Positions 15,396 to 23,492 of a DNA stretch of 64,000 nt are shown piece after piece. Positions within the stretch are counted from its first letter, which is position 1, and each line of letters opens with the position of its first letter. The stretch lies in the NCBI RefSeq assembly GCF_014196745.1, contig NZ_JACIEH010000001.1, forward strand, positions 868,001 to 932,000. The letters run 5' to 3'. The translations under genes and the position numbers were made by a program. Origin of the DNA: Sphingomonas kyeonggiensis (GTDB lineage Bacteria > Pseudomonadota > Alphaproteobacteria > Sphingomonadales > Sphingomonadaceae). The notes below the pieces were generated by a model, which saw only the letters and a program-made list of their open reading frames with translations, had not been told where the DNA came from and did no database searches.

Positions 15396-16622
15396 TTACG
15401 CAGGCGTGAGCAGGCCGTGCTTCTTCTTGCCGAAGCTGAGCTTCACCTGGGCGGTGACGGCGATCACCAGCGCCGGGTCGCTCACCACCTCGTCATCGAC
15501 GCGGATCGCGCCCTCGGCGATCTTGCGGCGCGCCTCGCCCTTGGACGGGACGAGGCCGAGTGCGACCAGGCCATCCACAACGGCGATGCTGCCGCCCTCG
15601 ACCACGAAGGTCGGCAGCGAGCCGCCGGCCGAGCCTTCCTCGAATACCTTGCGGGCGGTCTCCGCTGCTTCATCGGCGGCTTCGCGGCCGCGGCACATGG
15701 CGGTGGCCTCGTTGGCGAGGATCTTCTTCGCTTCGTTGATGCCGGCACCCTCGAGTGCCTCTAGCCGGGCGATCTCGTCGAGCGGCAGATCGGTGAACAG
15801 GCGCAGGAAGCGGCCGACGTCGCGGTCGTCGGTGTTGCGCCAGAACTGCCAGTAATCGAAGGCCGAGAGCTGGTCGTCGTTGAGCCAGACGGCGCCCGAC
15901 ATGGTCTTGCCCATCTTGCCGCCGTCCGCCGTGGTGATCAGCGGGGTGGTGACACCGTAGACCTCGGTGCCGTCGACGCGGCGGGCGAGCTCGATGCCGT
16001 TGACGATGTTGCCCCACTGGTCCGATCCGCCCATCTGCAGGCGGACCGCGGCGCGGCGCGACAGCTCCAGGAAGTCATAGCCCTGGAGGATCATGTAGTT
16101 GAACTCGAGGAACGACAGCGACTGCTCGCGATCGAGGCGCAGCTTGACCGAGTCGAAGCTGAGCATGCGGTTGACCGAGAAATGCCGGCCGATGTCGCGC
16201 AGGAAGGGGATGTATTCGAGCTTGTCGAGCCAGTCGGCATTGTCGACCATCACCGCGTCGGTGGGGCCGTCGCCGAAGGTCAGGAACTTCTCGAACACGG
16301 TCTTGATCGAGGCGACGTTCGACTGGATGACCTCGTCGGTCATCAGCTTGCGCGCCTCGTCCTTGAACGAGGGATCGCCGATCTTGCCGGTGCCGCCGCC
16401 CATCAGCACGATCGGCTTGTGGCCCGCCTGCTGGAGACGGCGAAGCAGCATGATCTGCACGAGGCTGCCGACGTGCAGCGAAGGCGCGGTCGGATCGAAG
16501 CCGATATAGCCGGGCACGATCTGCTTGGTCGCAAGGGCGTCGAGCGCCTCCGGGTCGGTGACCTGGTGGATATAGCCACGCTCGGAGAGCAGACGGAGCA
16601 GATCGGACTTGAATTCGGTCAT
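15396..16622 (-). CDS. tyrS: tyrosyl-tRNA synthetase
   Basis: 408 residues, class I synthetase that charges tRNA-Tyr. The HIGH-type box is [11 protein letters not shown], the KMSKS loop is GKMGKT, and the tyrosine-binding region with [11 protein letters not shown] is complete. The C-terminal 70 residues ([18 protein letters not shown]) are the S4-like RNA-binding domain. Start ATG 16622. It lies 58 bases downstream of the M61 peptidase gene on the same strand, so read-through is possible. Confidence 0.98.
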   Translation of the reverse strand: MTEFKSDLLRLLSERGYIHQVTDPEALDALATKQIVPGYIGFDPTAPSLHVGSLVQIMLLRRLQQAGHKPIVLMGGGTGKIGDPSFKDEARKLMTDEVIQSNVASIKTVFEKFLTFGDGPTDAVMVDNADWLDKLEYIPFLRDIGRHFSVNRMLSFDSVKLRLDREQSLSFLEFNYMILQGYDFLELSRRAAVRLQMGGSDQWGNIVNGIELARRVDGTEVYGVTTPLITTADGGKMGKTMSGAVWLNDDQLSAFDYWQFWRNTDDRDVGRFLRLFTDLPLDEIARLEALEGAGINEAKKILANEATAMCRGREAADEAAETARKVFEEGSAGGSLPTFVVEGGSIAVVDGLVALGLVPSKGEARRKIAEGAIRVDDEVVSDPALVIAVTAQVKLSFGKKKHGLLTPA

Positions 16623-16680
16623 GATGCGGCGGCGCCTAGCAAGAATTTACCCCGAACGCCAAGCATCGCCGCACGGCGCG

Positions 16681-18201
16681 TCAGAAGCTGGCGAGAATCC
16701 GCTGCTGGAGCGCATCCGGATCGCGTTTGGGCGTGAGGGTGAAGCGGCGCTCGCCCTTGGCATCGGGCGTCGTGTCCACGTCCAGCCCGGCATAGCCGAA
16801 GTAGCGGGCATAGTCGGGATCGTCGGTGGTATCGACATAGCGGAACAGATCGGCCAGCGAGGTGCCGGCGATGCGCTCGCAGGTGGCGCGGAACTCGGCA
16901 TCGGTGAAGCCGCGGCCGGCGCGCTGGTAATAGTCGCGGTAGAGCGCGCGCATCACGTCGTCGAGCGAGCGCTGGTTGCCGGTGGCGTGGCGGATGGCGA
17001 GATCGAGCATGAAGCCGATCACCGGGCCCTTCTCGTAATAGGAGATGGTCTTGCCATCCTTGCGGCCGAACGGCCCATCCTCCCAGGTCTCGTAGCTCGC
17101 CTGGGATACCGACTGGAAGCGGTGGCCGGGGCCGTTCTCATAGGCGCGCATATTGCCCGAGAGATCGTCGAGGAACGCCTCGCGATCGATCAGCCCGGCG
17201 CGGCGCATCACCACGCCTTCGTAATAGACGGTGAAGCCCTCCGACACCCAGAGCAGCCGCGTGCGGTTCTCGCGCTCATAGTCGAATGGTCCGAGCTCGC
17301 GCGGACGGATGCGCTTGACGTTGTAGTGGTGGAAATATTCATGGGCGAGGAAGCTGTTGAGCCGCAGCCGTCCGCCCGGCGTGCGATTGTCCTGGCCGCT
17401 CAGGCCCACCGCCGTCGAATTGAGATGCTCGATCCCGCCCGGGGTGGGGCCGATGGCGAGGAATGTGTAGTCGCGATAGGGGATGTCGCCGAGGATCGCC
17501 GAGGCCGCGGTGACGATCTTCCGGGTGTCCGACACCAGCAGCGCCCGGTCGATCGTGCCGAATTCCACGCCGGCGAAGTGATGCGGCACGCCGCGCACCT
17601 GGAAGGAGGGCAGGCGCTCGAGCTTCCCCATCAGGATCGGGCTGTCATAGAGGATGTCGAAATCCGCCGCGCGATAGGCGTTGGCAGCCTTGCCGAGCGG
17701 TGCCAGTCCGGTGGCGATGGTCCAGCCCGCCTGCGGTGCAATGCGCAGCGTCACCGGCTGGCGCAGCCGGCCCTCCGGATAAGCGAACACGCCGGCGGGG
17801 GAGACATAGCCCTTGTTCGCATCGAGGAAGTTGGCGGCGACGAAGTCGCGATCGGCGAGCACCTGGTAGCGGATGCGCAGCTTCGCACCCCGGGGTGCGG
17901 CGATGTGCCAGCGATTGCCCTCCTGACGCACGGCGAGCGGGTGGCCGGCCTGGTCGGTGGCGGCAAGGTCGCGGACCTTCTCGGCATAGTTCATCCGCTG
18001 GTAGTAGCCGGGGGTCCAGACCGGCATGACGAGCGTGACGTCGCCGGACGCCGCGGTCATGTCGAGCGTCACGGCGAAGCGATGGCTCGCCGGATCGGGC
18101 ATCGACAGCGTGTAGGCCGGGCCGCTCGCGGGTGGGGCCGAGGCGGTGCCCAGCGCCAGCGGCGTGGCGAGACCAAGGACGAGCGCGGGAAGCTTCGGCA
18201 T
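16681..18201 (-). CDS. M61-family glycyl aminopeptidase-like metallopeptidase
   Basis: 506 residues with an N-terminal signal peptide (KLPALVLGLATPLALGTASA), so exported to the periplasm. The zinc site is LAHEYFHHYNVKRIRP (HExxH) and the third ligand is in LLWVSEGFTVYYEG. The N-terminal 170 residues are the all-beta domain usual in M61 enzymes. Many relatives have about 600 residues with a C-terminal PDZ domain; here the chain ends soon after the thermolysin-like domain, so the PDZ is missing or strongly reduced. ATG 18201 lies 25 bases from a perfect 14-base palindrome (18226-18239). The peptide substrate is unknown. Confidence 0.9.
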   Translation of the reverse strand: MPKLPALVLGLATPLALGTASAPPASGPAYTLSMPDPASHRFAVTLDMTAASGDVTLVMPVWTPGYYQRMNYAEKVRDLAATDQAGHPLAVRQEGNRWHIAAPRGAKLRIRYQVLADRDFVAANFLDANKGYVSPAGVFAYPEGRLRQPVTLRIAPQAGWTIATGLAPLGKAANAYRAADFDILYDSPILMGKLERLPSFQVRGVPHHFAGVEFGTIDRALLVSDTRKIVTAASAILGDIPYRDYTFLAIGPTPGGIEHLNSTAVGLSGQDNRTPGGRLRLNSFLAHEYFHHYNVKRIRPRELGPFDYERENRTRLLWVSEGFTVYYEGVVMRRAGLIDREAFLDDLSGNMRAYENGPGHRFQSVSQASYETWEDGPFGRKDGKTISYYEKGPVIGFMLDLAIRHATGNQRSLDDVMRALYRDYYQRAGRGFTDAEFRATCERIAGTSLADLFRYVDTTDDPDYARYFGYAGLDVDTTPDAKGERRFTLTPKRDPDALQQRILASF

Positions 18202-18225
18202 GAACGGACCCCAGATGGCGTATAT

Positions 18226-18239
18226 TATCGTATACGATA
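18226..18239. promoter_or_regulatory. perfect 14-base palindrome upstream of the M61 peptidase gene
   Basis: TATCGTATACGATA is a perfect inverted repeat without spacer, 25-38 bases upstream of the peptidase ATG and between it and the EamA gene's 3' end. Its AT-rich content stands out in this GC-rich DNA. The form resembles operators of GntR-type repressors (TATAC core); no such regulator gene is adjacent, so the binder is unknown. Confidence 0.6.
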
Positions 18240-18262
18240 TCTGAGTTGTAACGCTGCCGCAA

Positions 18263-19201
18263 TCACCCGGAGCGCGTGGCCGGGGCGGCGGGGCGCGTCA
18301 CCATCCAGATGCCGGCGCAGACCAGCAGCAGCGCGGCGAGATAGCTCCAGCGCAGGATCGATTCGCCGAGGAAGATCGCCGAGAGCGAGACGCCGAACAC
18401 CGGGATCAGGAAGTTGAACGCGGCGATCAGGCCGACCGGGTTGTGCTTGAGCAGCAGGCTCCACAGCGCGAAGGCGACCGAGGAGAGCAGGGCGAGATAG
18501 AGGAGGAGCCCGGCCGACAGGGGCGTGGCGGGGGCCATGTGCCCGCCACCGATCAGGCCCATGGCAGTGAGCAGCAGGCCGCCGATCGTCAGCTGCCAGC
18601 CGGTCATCACCATCGCGTCCATGTCGCGCGACAGGCGCTTGCCATAGATCGAGGCCGCGGCGAGCACGAAGGCGGCGATGACGATGAAGCCCTCGCCGAG
18701 CAGGGTGAAGTCGAAGTCGAAATGGCCGCTGCCGCCCAGGTTCACCACCACCACGCCGAGGAAGCCGATCAGGCAGCCCAGTGCCCTGCGGCCCGCCAGC
18801 CGATCATCGGCATAGAGGAAATGGGCGAGGATCACGCTGAAGAACACGCCGGTCGCATTCATGATCGAGGACTTCACTCCGCTGGCATGGGCGAGTCCGA
18901 CATAGAAGAAGACATATTGGATGCCGGTCTGGGTGAGGCCGAGCAGCGCCACCTGGCCGGCCTGGCGCTTGTCCGCCGGCAGCACCGGCTTGCGCATCGC
19001 GGCGGCGGTGGCGAGCAGGATCAGCCCGGCCAGCGCGAAGCGATAGCCCGCGAAGAGCAATTGCGCGGCGGTGTCCGCCTTGCCGATGCCGAACAGCGCA
19101 TAGCCGTTCTTCACCGTGGGGAAGGCGCTGCCCCAGAGCATGCAGCACAGGGTGGCGAGGAGGAAGACGCCGGTACGCGAGCGGTAGAATGGAACGGACA
19201 C
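18263..19201 (-). CDS. EamA/DMT-superfamily inner membrane transporter
   Basis: 312 residues with ten predicted membrane helices in two EamA repeats, the usual layout of drug/metabolite transporters. The first repeat starts GVFLLATLCCMLWGSAFPTVKNGY, and the second ends KHNPVGLIAAFNFLIPVFGV followed by a FLGESILRWSYL segment typical of the family. I chose GTG 19201 (VSVPFYRSRTG), as upstream in-frame residues are non-hydrophobic and not family-like. The substrate cannot be inferred; amino acids, nucleosides or drugs are typical. It is monocistronic with the palindrome on its 3' side, and 233 bases upstream are gene-free. Confidence 0.88.
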   Translation of the reverse strand: MSVPFYRSRTGVFLLATLCCMLWGSAFPTVKNGYALFGIGKADTAAQLLFAGYRFALAGLILLATAAAMRKPVLPADKRQAGQVALLGLTQTGIQYVFFYVGLAHASGVKSSIMNATGVFFSVILAHFLYADDRLAGRRALGCLIGFLGVVVVNLGGSGHFDFDFTLLGEGFIVIAAFVLAAASIYGKRLSRDMDAMVMTGWQLTIGGLLLTAMGLIGGGHMAPATPLSAGLLLYLALLSSVAFALWSLLLKHNPVGLIAAFNFLIPVFGVSLSAIFLGESILRWSYLAALLLVCAGIWMVTRPAAPATRSG

Positions 19202-19434
19202 GCACGGGCCACTAGCCCAGTTCGGAGTCGCGCGTCCCGCCCCATCTGACGGCGCGCGGAAGTTTACGAACCATACACTACGGGGCCCCTGTTTTCCCCT
19301 TCCCGCATGGGGCTTCGACCGGGGAGCGGACAGGAACAAGGCGCGATCAGGCTGCATCGATCAGGGTAGATCATGCGAAATCCTACATTTGAAGCGAAAT
19401 CGCCTTTGTGCCCTTGCTGCGCTAGACCGAGCCT

Positions 19435-19959
19435 ATGACCATTCGCGTTCCGCTCGTCCCGCATCCCGATCATCCGCCGCGTGCGGTGGAGGGCATCGAC
19501 GTCACCGTTGATATCCAGCGTGGGGAGAGCCTGCTCGTCTGTCGCGTGACGGGCCAGCCGCCGCTGGTTCCGGGGCCCACAGCGCCGGTACGGACCGACG
19601 AGCTGTGGAAGCACACCTGCTTCGAGCTGTTCGTGAAGCCGGCGGGCGGGGAGGGCTATTTCGAGTTCAACTTCTCGCCTTCGACTGCCTGGGCCGCATA
19701 TCGCTTCGACGGGTACCGCGAGGGCATGCGCGACCAGCCGCTCGACGCACCGCGGATCGAGCCGGTCGAGGACGGCGTTCGCGTCGCCGTCGATCTGGGT
19801 GGGCTGCCCGAGGGGAAATGGCGGGTGGCGATCACCGCGGTGATCGAGGAGGTCGACGGGACCAAATCCTATTGGTCGGCAGCCCATCCCGCCGGGAAAC
19901 CGGATTTCCACGATCCGGCTTGCTTCGTGCTCCAACTCCCGGCACCCAGCGGCGCATGA
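19435..19959 (+). CDS. DOMON-like domain protein
   Basis: 174 residues. A beta-sandwich of the DOMON-like type: DELWKHTCFELFVKPAGG, then YFEFNFSPSTAWAAYRFDGYREGM and a final SYWSAAHPAGKPDFHDPACFVLQL. In the family this fold binds sugar or haem; no haem ligand pair is evident here. There is no signal peptide, so it is cytoplasmic unless exported otherwise. Its stop overlaps the ATG of the NamZ-like gene (ATGA), so the two are translated together and probably work on cell-wall sugar or its products. The pairing is the best clue to its role. Confidence 0.8.
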   Translation: MTIRVPLVPHPDHPPRAVEGIDVTVDIQRGESLLVCRVTGQPPLVPGPTAPVRTDELWKHTCFELFVKPAGGEGYFEFNFSPSTAWAAYRFDGYREGMRDQPLDAPRIEPVEDGVRVAVDLGGLPEGKWRVAITAVIEEVDGTKSYWSAAHPAGKPDFHDPACFVLQLPAPSGA

Positions 19960-21152
19960 AATTCGGCATCGACCGGCTCCTCGAGAGCCCTGAGCTTCGT
20001 CGTCCCCTCGAAGGCAAGCGCGTGGCGCTGCTCGCGCACCCCGCCTCGGTGACCGCGGACCTGACGCATTCGCTCGACGCCCTTGTCGCGACCGGGCTCA
20101 ACGTCTCGGCGGTGTTCGGCCCGCAGCACGGCGTGCGTGGCGACCTGCAGGACAATATGATGGAGTCGCCGGACTATACCGACCCGACCTACGGGATGCC
20201 GGTGTTCAGCCTTTACGGCGAGGTCCGCCGGCCGACCGGCCAGTCGATGGGGACGTTCGACACGATCCTGATCGACCTGCAGGACGTCGGCTGCCGCATC
20301 TACACCTTCGTCACCACGCTGCTCTATGTGCTCGAGGCCGCGGCCGAGCATGGCAAAAGCGTGTGGGTGCTCGATCGCCCCAATCCGGCCGGCCGGCCGG
20401 CCGAGGGCACGACCCTGCTGCCGGGCTGGGAGAGCTTTGTCGGCGCCGGGCCGATGCCGATGCGGCACGGCATGACGCTGGGCGAGATGGGCCATTGGTT
20501 CATCAGGCAGTTCAACCTGGACGTCGATTACCGGGTGATCGAGATGGAGGGCTGGCAGCCCGATGCGGCGCCCGGCTTCGGCTGGCCGATCGAGCGCCCC
20601 TGGATCAACCCGAGCCCCAATGCCGCCAACGTCAACATGGCGCGCGCCTATGCCGGCACGGTGATGCTGGAGGGGACCACGCTTTCCGAAGGGCGCGGCA
20701 CCACGCGGCCCCTGGAATTGTTCGGCGCGCCGGACATCGATGCGAAGAAGCTGATCGTCGCCATGTACACGCTCGCGCCGCAATGGCTGGCCGGCTGCAC
20801 CCTGCGCGACTTCTGGTTCCAGCCGACCTTCCACAAGCATGTCGGCCAGCTCTGCTCGGGCGTGTTCATCCATGCCGAGGGGCAGGCCTATGACCATGCC
20901 GCGTTCCAGCCCTGGCGGCTCCAGGCGCTGGGCTTCAAGGCGATCCGCAAGCTCTATGGCGATTACCCGCTGTGGCGCGACTTCCCGTACGAATATGTCT
21001 TCGACAAGCTGGCGATCGACGTGATCAACGGCGGCCCGGACCTGCGCGAATGGGTCGACGATCCGGCGGCGCAGCCCGGCGACCTCGATGCGCGTACGCG
21101 GCCGGACGAAGCCGCCTGGGTCGAGGCCCGCGCCCCGCATTTGCTGTACTGA
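19956..21152 (+). CDS. DUF1343 / NamZ-like exo-beta-N-acetylmuramidase
   Basis: 398 residues covering the DUF1343 family, whose characterised member NamZ releases terminal N-acetylmuramic acid from peptidoglycan fragments. Visible family boxes are GPQHGVRGDLQDNM, FDTILIDLQDVGCRIYT, WVLDRPNPAGRPAEG, GPMPMRHGMTLGEMGHW, and LEGTTLSEGRGTTRPLE. No signal peptide is seen, unlike many NamZ proteins, so it may act on imported muropeptides. Start ATG 19956 is in the overlap with the DOMON-like gene. A 27-base gap leads to the next gene on the strand. Activity on MurNAc is inferred from family only. Confidence 0.88.
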   Translation: MKFGIDRLLESPELRRPLEGKRVALLAHPASVTADLTHSLDALVATGLNVSAVFGPQHGVRGDLQDNMMESPDYTDPTYGMPVFSLYGEVRRPTGQSMGTFDTILIDLQDVGCRIYTFVTTLLYVLEAAAEHGKSVWVLDRPNPAGRPAEGTTLLPGWESFVGAGPMPMRHGMTLGEMGHWFIRQFNLDVDYRVIEMEGWQPDAAPGFGWPIERPWINPSPNAANVNMARAYAGTVMLEGTTLSEGRGTTRPLELFGAPDIDAKKLIVAMYTLAPQWLAGCTLRDFWFQPTFHKHVGQLCSGVFIHAEGQAYDHAAFQPWRLQALGFKAIRKLYGDYPLWRDFPYEYVFDKLAIDVINGGPDLREWVDDPAAQPGDLDARTRPDEAAWVEARAPHLLY

Positions 21153-21179
21153 TCGAAACCGCTTAACGGATCGAACATC

Positions 21180-22355
21180 ATGCTGGCGGGGCTGATCTTT
21201 GCTGTCGAGGAGGCCGAGGGCCGTCCGGGTACGCTGATGGCGACCCTGCCGTTCGGCGGGATGACGCTGCTCGAATATCAGGCGCGGCTGCTGGTCGGCG
21301 CCGGGGCGGAGCAGGTGCTGGTCGCGGTAGGCAAGATGACGCCGGCGCTGCTCACCGCGGTCAACCGTGCCGCCAAGCGCCATCCGCGCATCGAGATCGT
21401 CCGTTCGGCCGAGGAAGCCGCCGAGAAGATCGCGCCCGGCGCGCAGGTGCTGGTGATGGCCGACGGGCTGGTCACCACCGATCCGGTGATGGACAAGATG
21501 GCGAAGGCGGGAGGCGAGGCGCTGCTCGTCACCGATGATCCCACTTCGCCCGCCGCGATCGAGCGGCTCGACATGCGCGACAGCTGGGCCGGCGTCGCCC
21601 GTATCACCGTGGAGCAGCTCGCCCAGATCGCGCAGATGCCCGAGGATTACGATTTCCAGTCGGCGCTGCTCCGCGTGGCCGCGCAATCGGGCGCCGAGCA
21701 TGTCGGGCTCACCGCCGGCTGGCTCAAGGGCGGCCATGCCGTCGAGCGCAGCGTCGAGGGGCTGGCCGCGCGCAACACCGGCGTGCTCGCAGCGTTGACC
21801 GAGCGCCGCACCGATTGGGCGGACCGCTGGGTGTTCACCCGCGCCGCGCGAATCGCGCTGCCCGAGCTGGTCGGCCGCAACGTGCCCGGCTGGGCGCTGA
21901 GCGTGGCCGGCGGCGTGATCTCGGCGGGTTCGCTGATCCTCACCGCGCTGCGCTGGGAGGGGGCGGGCAGCGTCGTCGCCCTGCTCGGCACCGCGACGCT
22001 CGCCACGGGCGCGGCGATGGCGGTGCTGCGCGGCGAGGACAAGCGCGCCGGGCTGCTCGAATGGGCGATCTTCGCGCTGTTCGGGCTGATCGCGATTCTC
22101 ACCGGATGGGCCGAATTCGCCAATACGGGCAGCACGACCCCGCCGGTGCTCGCGCTGGTCGGTGTCGCGGCGCAGCTGCTCGTCGAGCGCGTGCCGGCCC
22201 GGGCGAAGCGCTGGTGGGGCAGTCCCTCCGCGCATCTGCTCGTCCTCACGCCCTTTGCGCTGGCGGGATTCGCCACGCTCGGCCTTGCTGCGGTTGCGAT
22301 ATATTCCTTCGCCACGCTCGCTGCGGCGGTTGAGAGCACGCGCGAAAAAGCTTAG
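21180..22355 (+). CDS. membrane protein with nucleotidyltransferase-like N-terminus and decayed CDP-alcohol transferase-like C-terminus
   Basis: 391 residues in two parts. Residues 1-210 look like a sugar-nucleotidyltransferase fold (LPFGGMTLLEYQARLLVGAGAEQVLVAV, then VLVMADGLVT), but the Gly-rich nucleotide loop is missing. Residues 215-391 have about five membrane helices; ADRWVFTRAARIALPEL then GRNVPGWALSVAGGV follows the pattern that opens CDP-alcohol phosphatidyltransferases in IPCT/DIPPS-type fusions, but the catalytic DGxxAR motif is not recognisable. Similarity is by pattern and not sure. It lies 27 bases after the NamZ-like gene. It could be an inactive relative or a new membrane enzyme. 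Confidence 0.6.
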   Translation: MLAGLIFAVEEAEGRPGTLMATLPFGGMTLLEYQARLLVGAGAEQVLVAVGKMTPALLTAVNRAAKRHPRIEIVRSAEEAAEKIAPGAQVLVMADGLVTTDPVMDKMAKAGGEALLVTDDPTSPAAIERLDMRDSWAGVARITVEQLAQIAQMPEDYDFQSALLRVAAQSGAEHVGLTAGWLKGGHAVERSVEGLAARNTGVLAALTERRTDWADRWVFTRAARIALPELVGRNVPGWALSVAGGVISAGSLILTALRWEGAGSVVALLGTATLATGAAMAVLRGEDKRAGLLEWAIFALFGLIAILTGWAEFANTGSTTPPVLALVGVAAQLLVERVPARAKRWWGSPSAHLLVLTPFALAGFATLGLAAVAIYSFATLAAAVESTREKA

Positions 22356-22391
22356 TCTCGTCTTAAGGACATTTCCGTTAGCTTGGGGTCG

Positions 22392-23492
22392 ATGTCGGAG
22401 AATCCCGTCGGCGTGCGCGATGGCTTGGCTGTCAGCGCTGGGGAGCTGCTCGCACGTGCGGCGGCTGCGGAGCTGCGTGCCTATAGGGGTCTGATGGTCG
22501 CGGTCGAAGATTTCTTCCTGCCCGAAGAGGCACGCCTCGACGAGCATAGCCGCGCAGGCCTGGCCGCGCTGGTGCGTGGCCTCGTGGAGACGGTGGAGAG
22601 CGAGATTCGCGAGCATGCGGTGCGTGTGCTCACCGGGCGCAACGAATCGGAGCTGGTCGCCAGGCTGATCGAGCCGGGCGTCTCCGTGCTCGCCCGGCTG
22701 TGGAATTCGGGCCTGCTGCGCGACGGCGAGCTGATGGCCGAGCTGGTCGCGCGCGTCCGCCAGGAGATGCTCGGCGCGGCACTGCCGATGAACGCGCCGG
22801 ACGATCCCGAGCGGCCCAGCCTGATCAACCGATTCGTCCAGCATCCGGACAGAGTGGTCGCGGCGAGCGCGATGGCGGTGCTGATCGCCGAAAGTCGTCG
22901 CCGGGGCAGTCCCGAAGTGGGACAATTCCAGACCGAGCTTCCGGCTGAGCTGCACCACAAGCTGGTGTGGTGGACAGCCGCCGCGCTGCGTGAACGCATC
23001 GACGGGCCGAACGAGATGCTCGACCGGGCGCTGTGCGACGCCGCCCAGCGCAGCCTTGCCGCCTATGACGAGGGCGATCGGCTCGAGGCTGCCGCGATGC
23101 GCTTCGCCGCCGCGATAGACGCCCAGCCGGGCGAGCTTTCGGGCATGCTGGTCGAGGCGCTGGGCGACCGCCGGATCGTGCTGTTCATCGCGCTGCTCGG
23201 CCATGCGCTGGGCGTGCCCTATGCGCTCGCCCGCGATCTCGTCCTCGATCCCTCTGCCGACCGGCTGTGGCTGGCGCTGCGCGCGCTGGAGATCGGGCGT
23301 GAAGGCGTCGCCCAGATCGGCTATGCGCTGAGCGAGGCGGATCCGCGCCGTGACCTGGAGACGTTCGCCGATACGCTCGACACCATTGCCGCGATCTCGC
23401 CCGTCGAAGCGCGTGCCGCTCTGGCGCCGCTCAAGCTCGACCCTGATTATCGTGCCGCGCTCATCGCGCTCCAGCGAGGAGGGGTGAAGTGA
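22392..23492 (+). CDS. DUF2336 domain protein
   Basis: 366 residues, mostly helical, of the alphaproteobacterial DUF2336 family (HEAT-like helical repeats such as NRFVQHPDRVVAASAMAVLIAES and LVEALGDRRIVLFIALLGHALGVP). The function is not established for the family. ATG 22392 (MSENPVG) has little ribosome site. The stop overlaps the GTG of the adjacent sensor kinase (GTGA), a strong sign that the two proteins act together. I see no membrane segment. It may serve as the partner or output of the unusual kinase downstream. Confidence 0.85.
   Translation: MSENPVGVRDGLAVSAGELLARAAAAELRAYRGLMVAVEDFFLPEEARLDEHSRAGLAALVRGLVETVESEIREHAVRVLTGRNESELVARLIEPGVSVLARLWNSGLLRDGELMAELVARVRQEMLGAALPMNAPDDPERPSLINRFVQHPDRVVAASAMAVLIAESRRRGSPEVGQFQTELPAELHHKLVWWTAAALRERIDGPNEMLDRALCDAAQRSLAAYDEGDRLEAAAMRFAAAIDAQPGELSGMLVEALGDRRIVLFIALLGHALGVPYALARDLVLDPSADRLWLALRALEIGREGVAQIGYALSEADPRRDLETFADTLDTIAAISPVEARAALAPLKLDPDYRAALIALQRGGVK

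Noticed and set aside
19869..23204. Open frame of about 1100 codons on the minus strand opposite the NamZ-like and DUF2336 genes
   Set aside because: It spans three well-supported plus-strand genes and their gaps, and its translation shows Arg/His/Gln bias without any recognisable domain.
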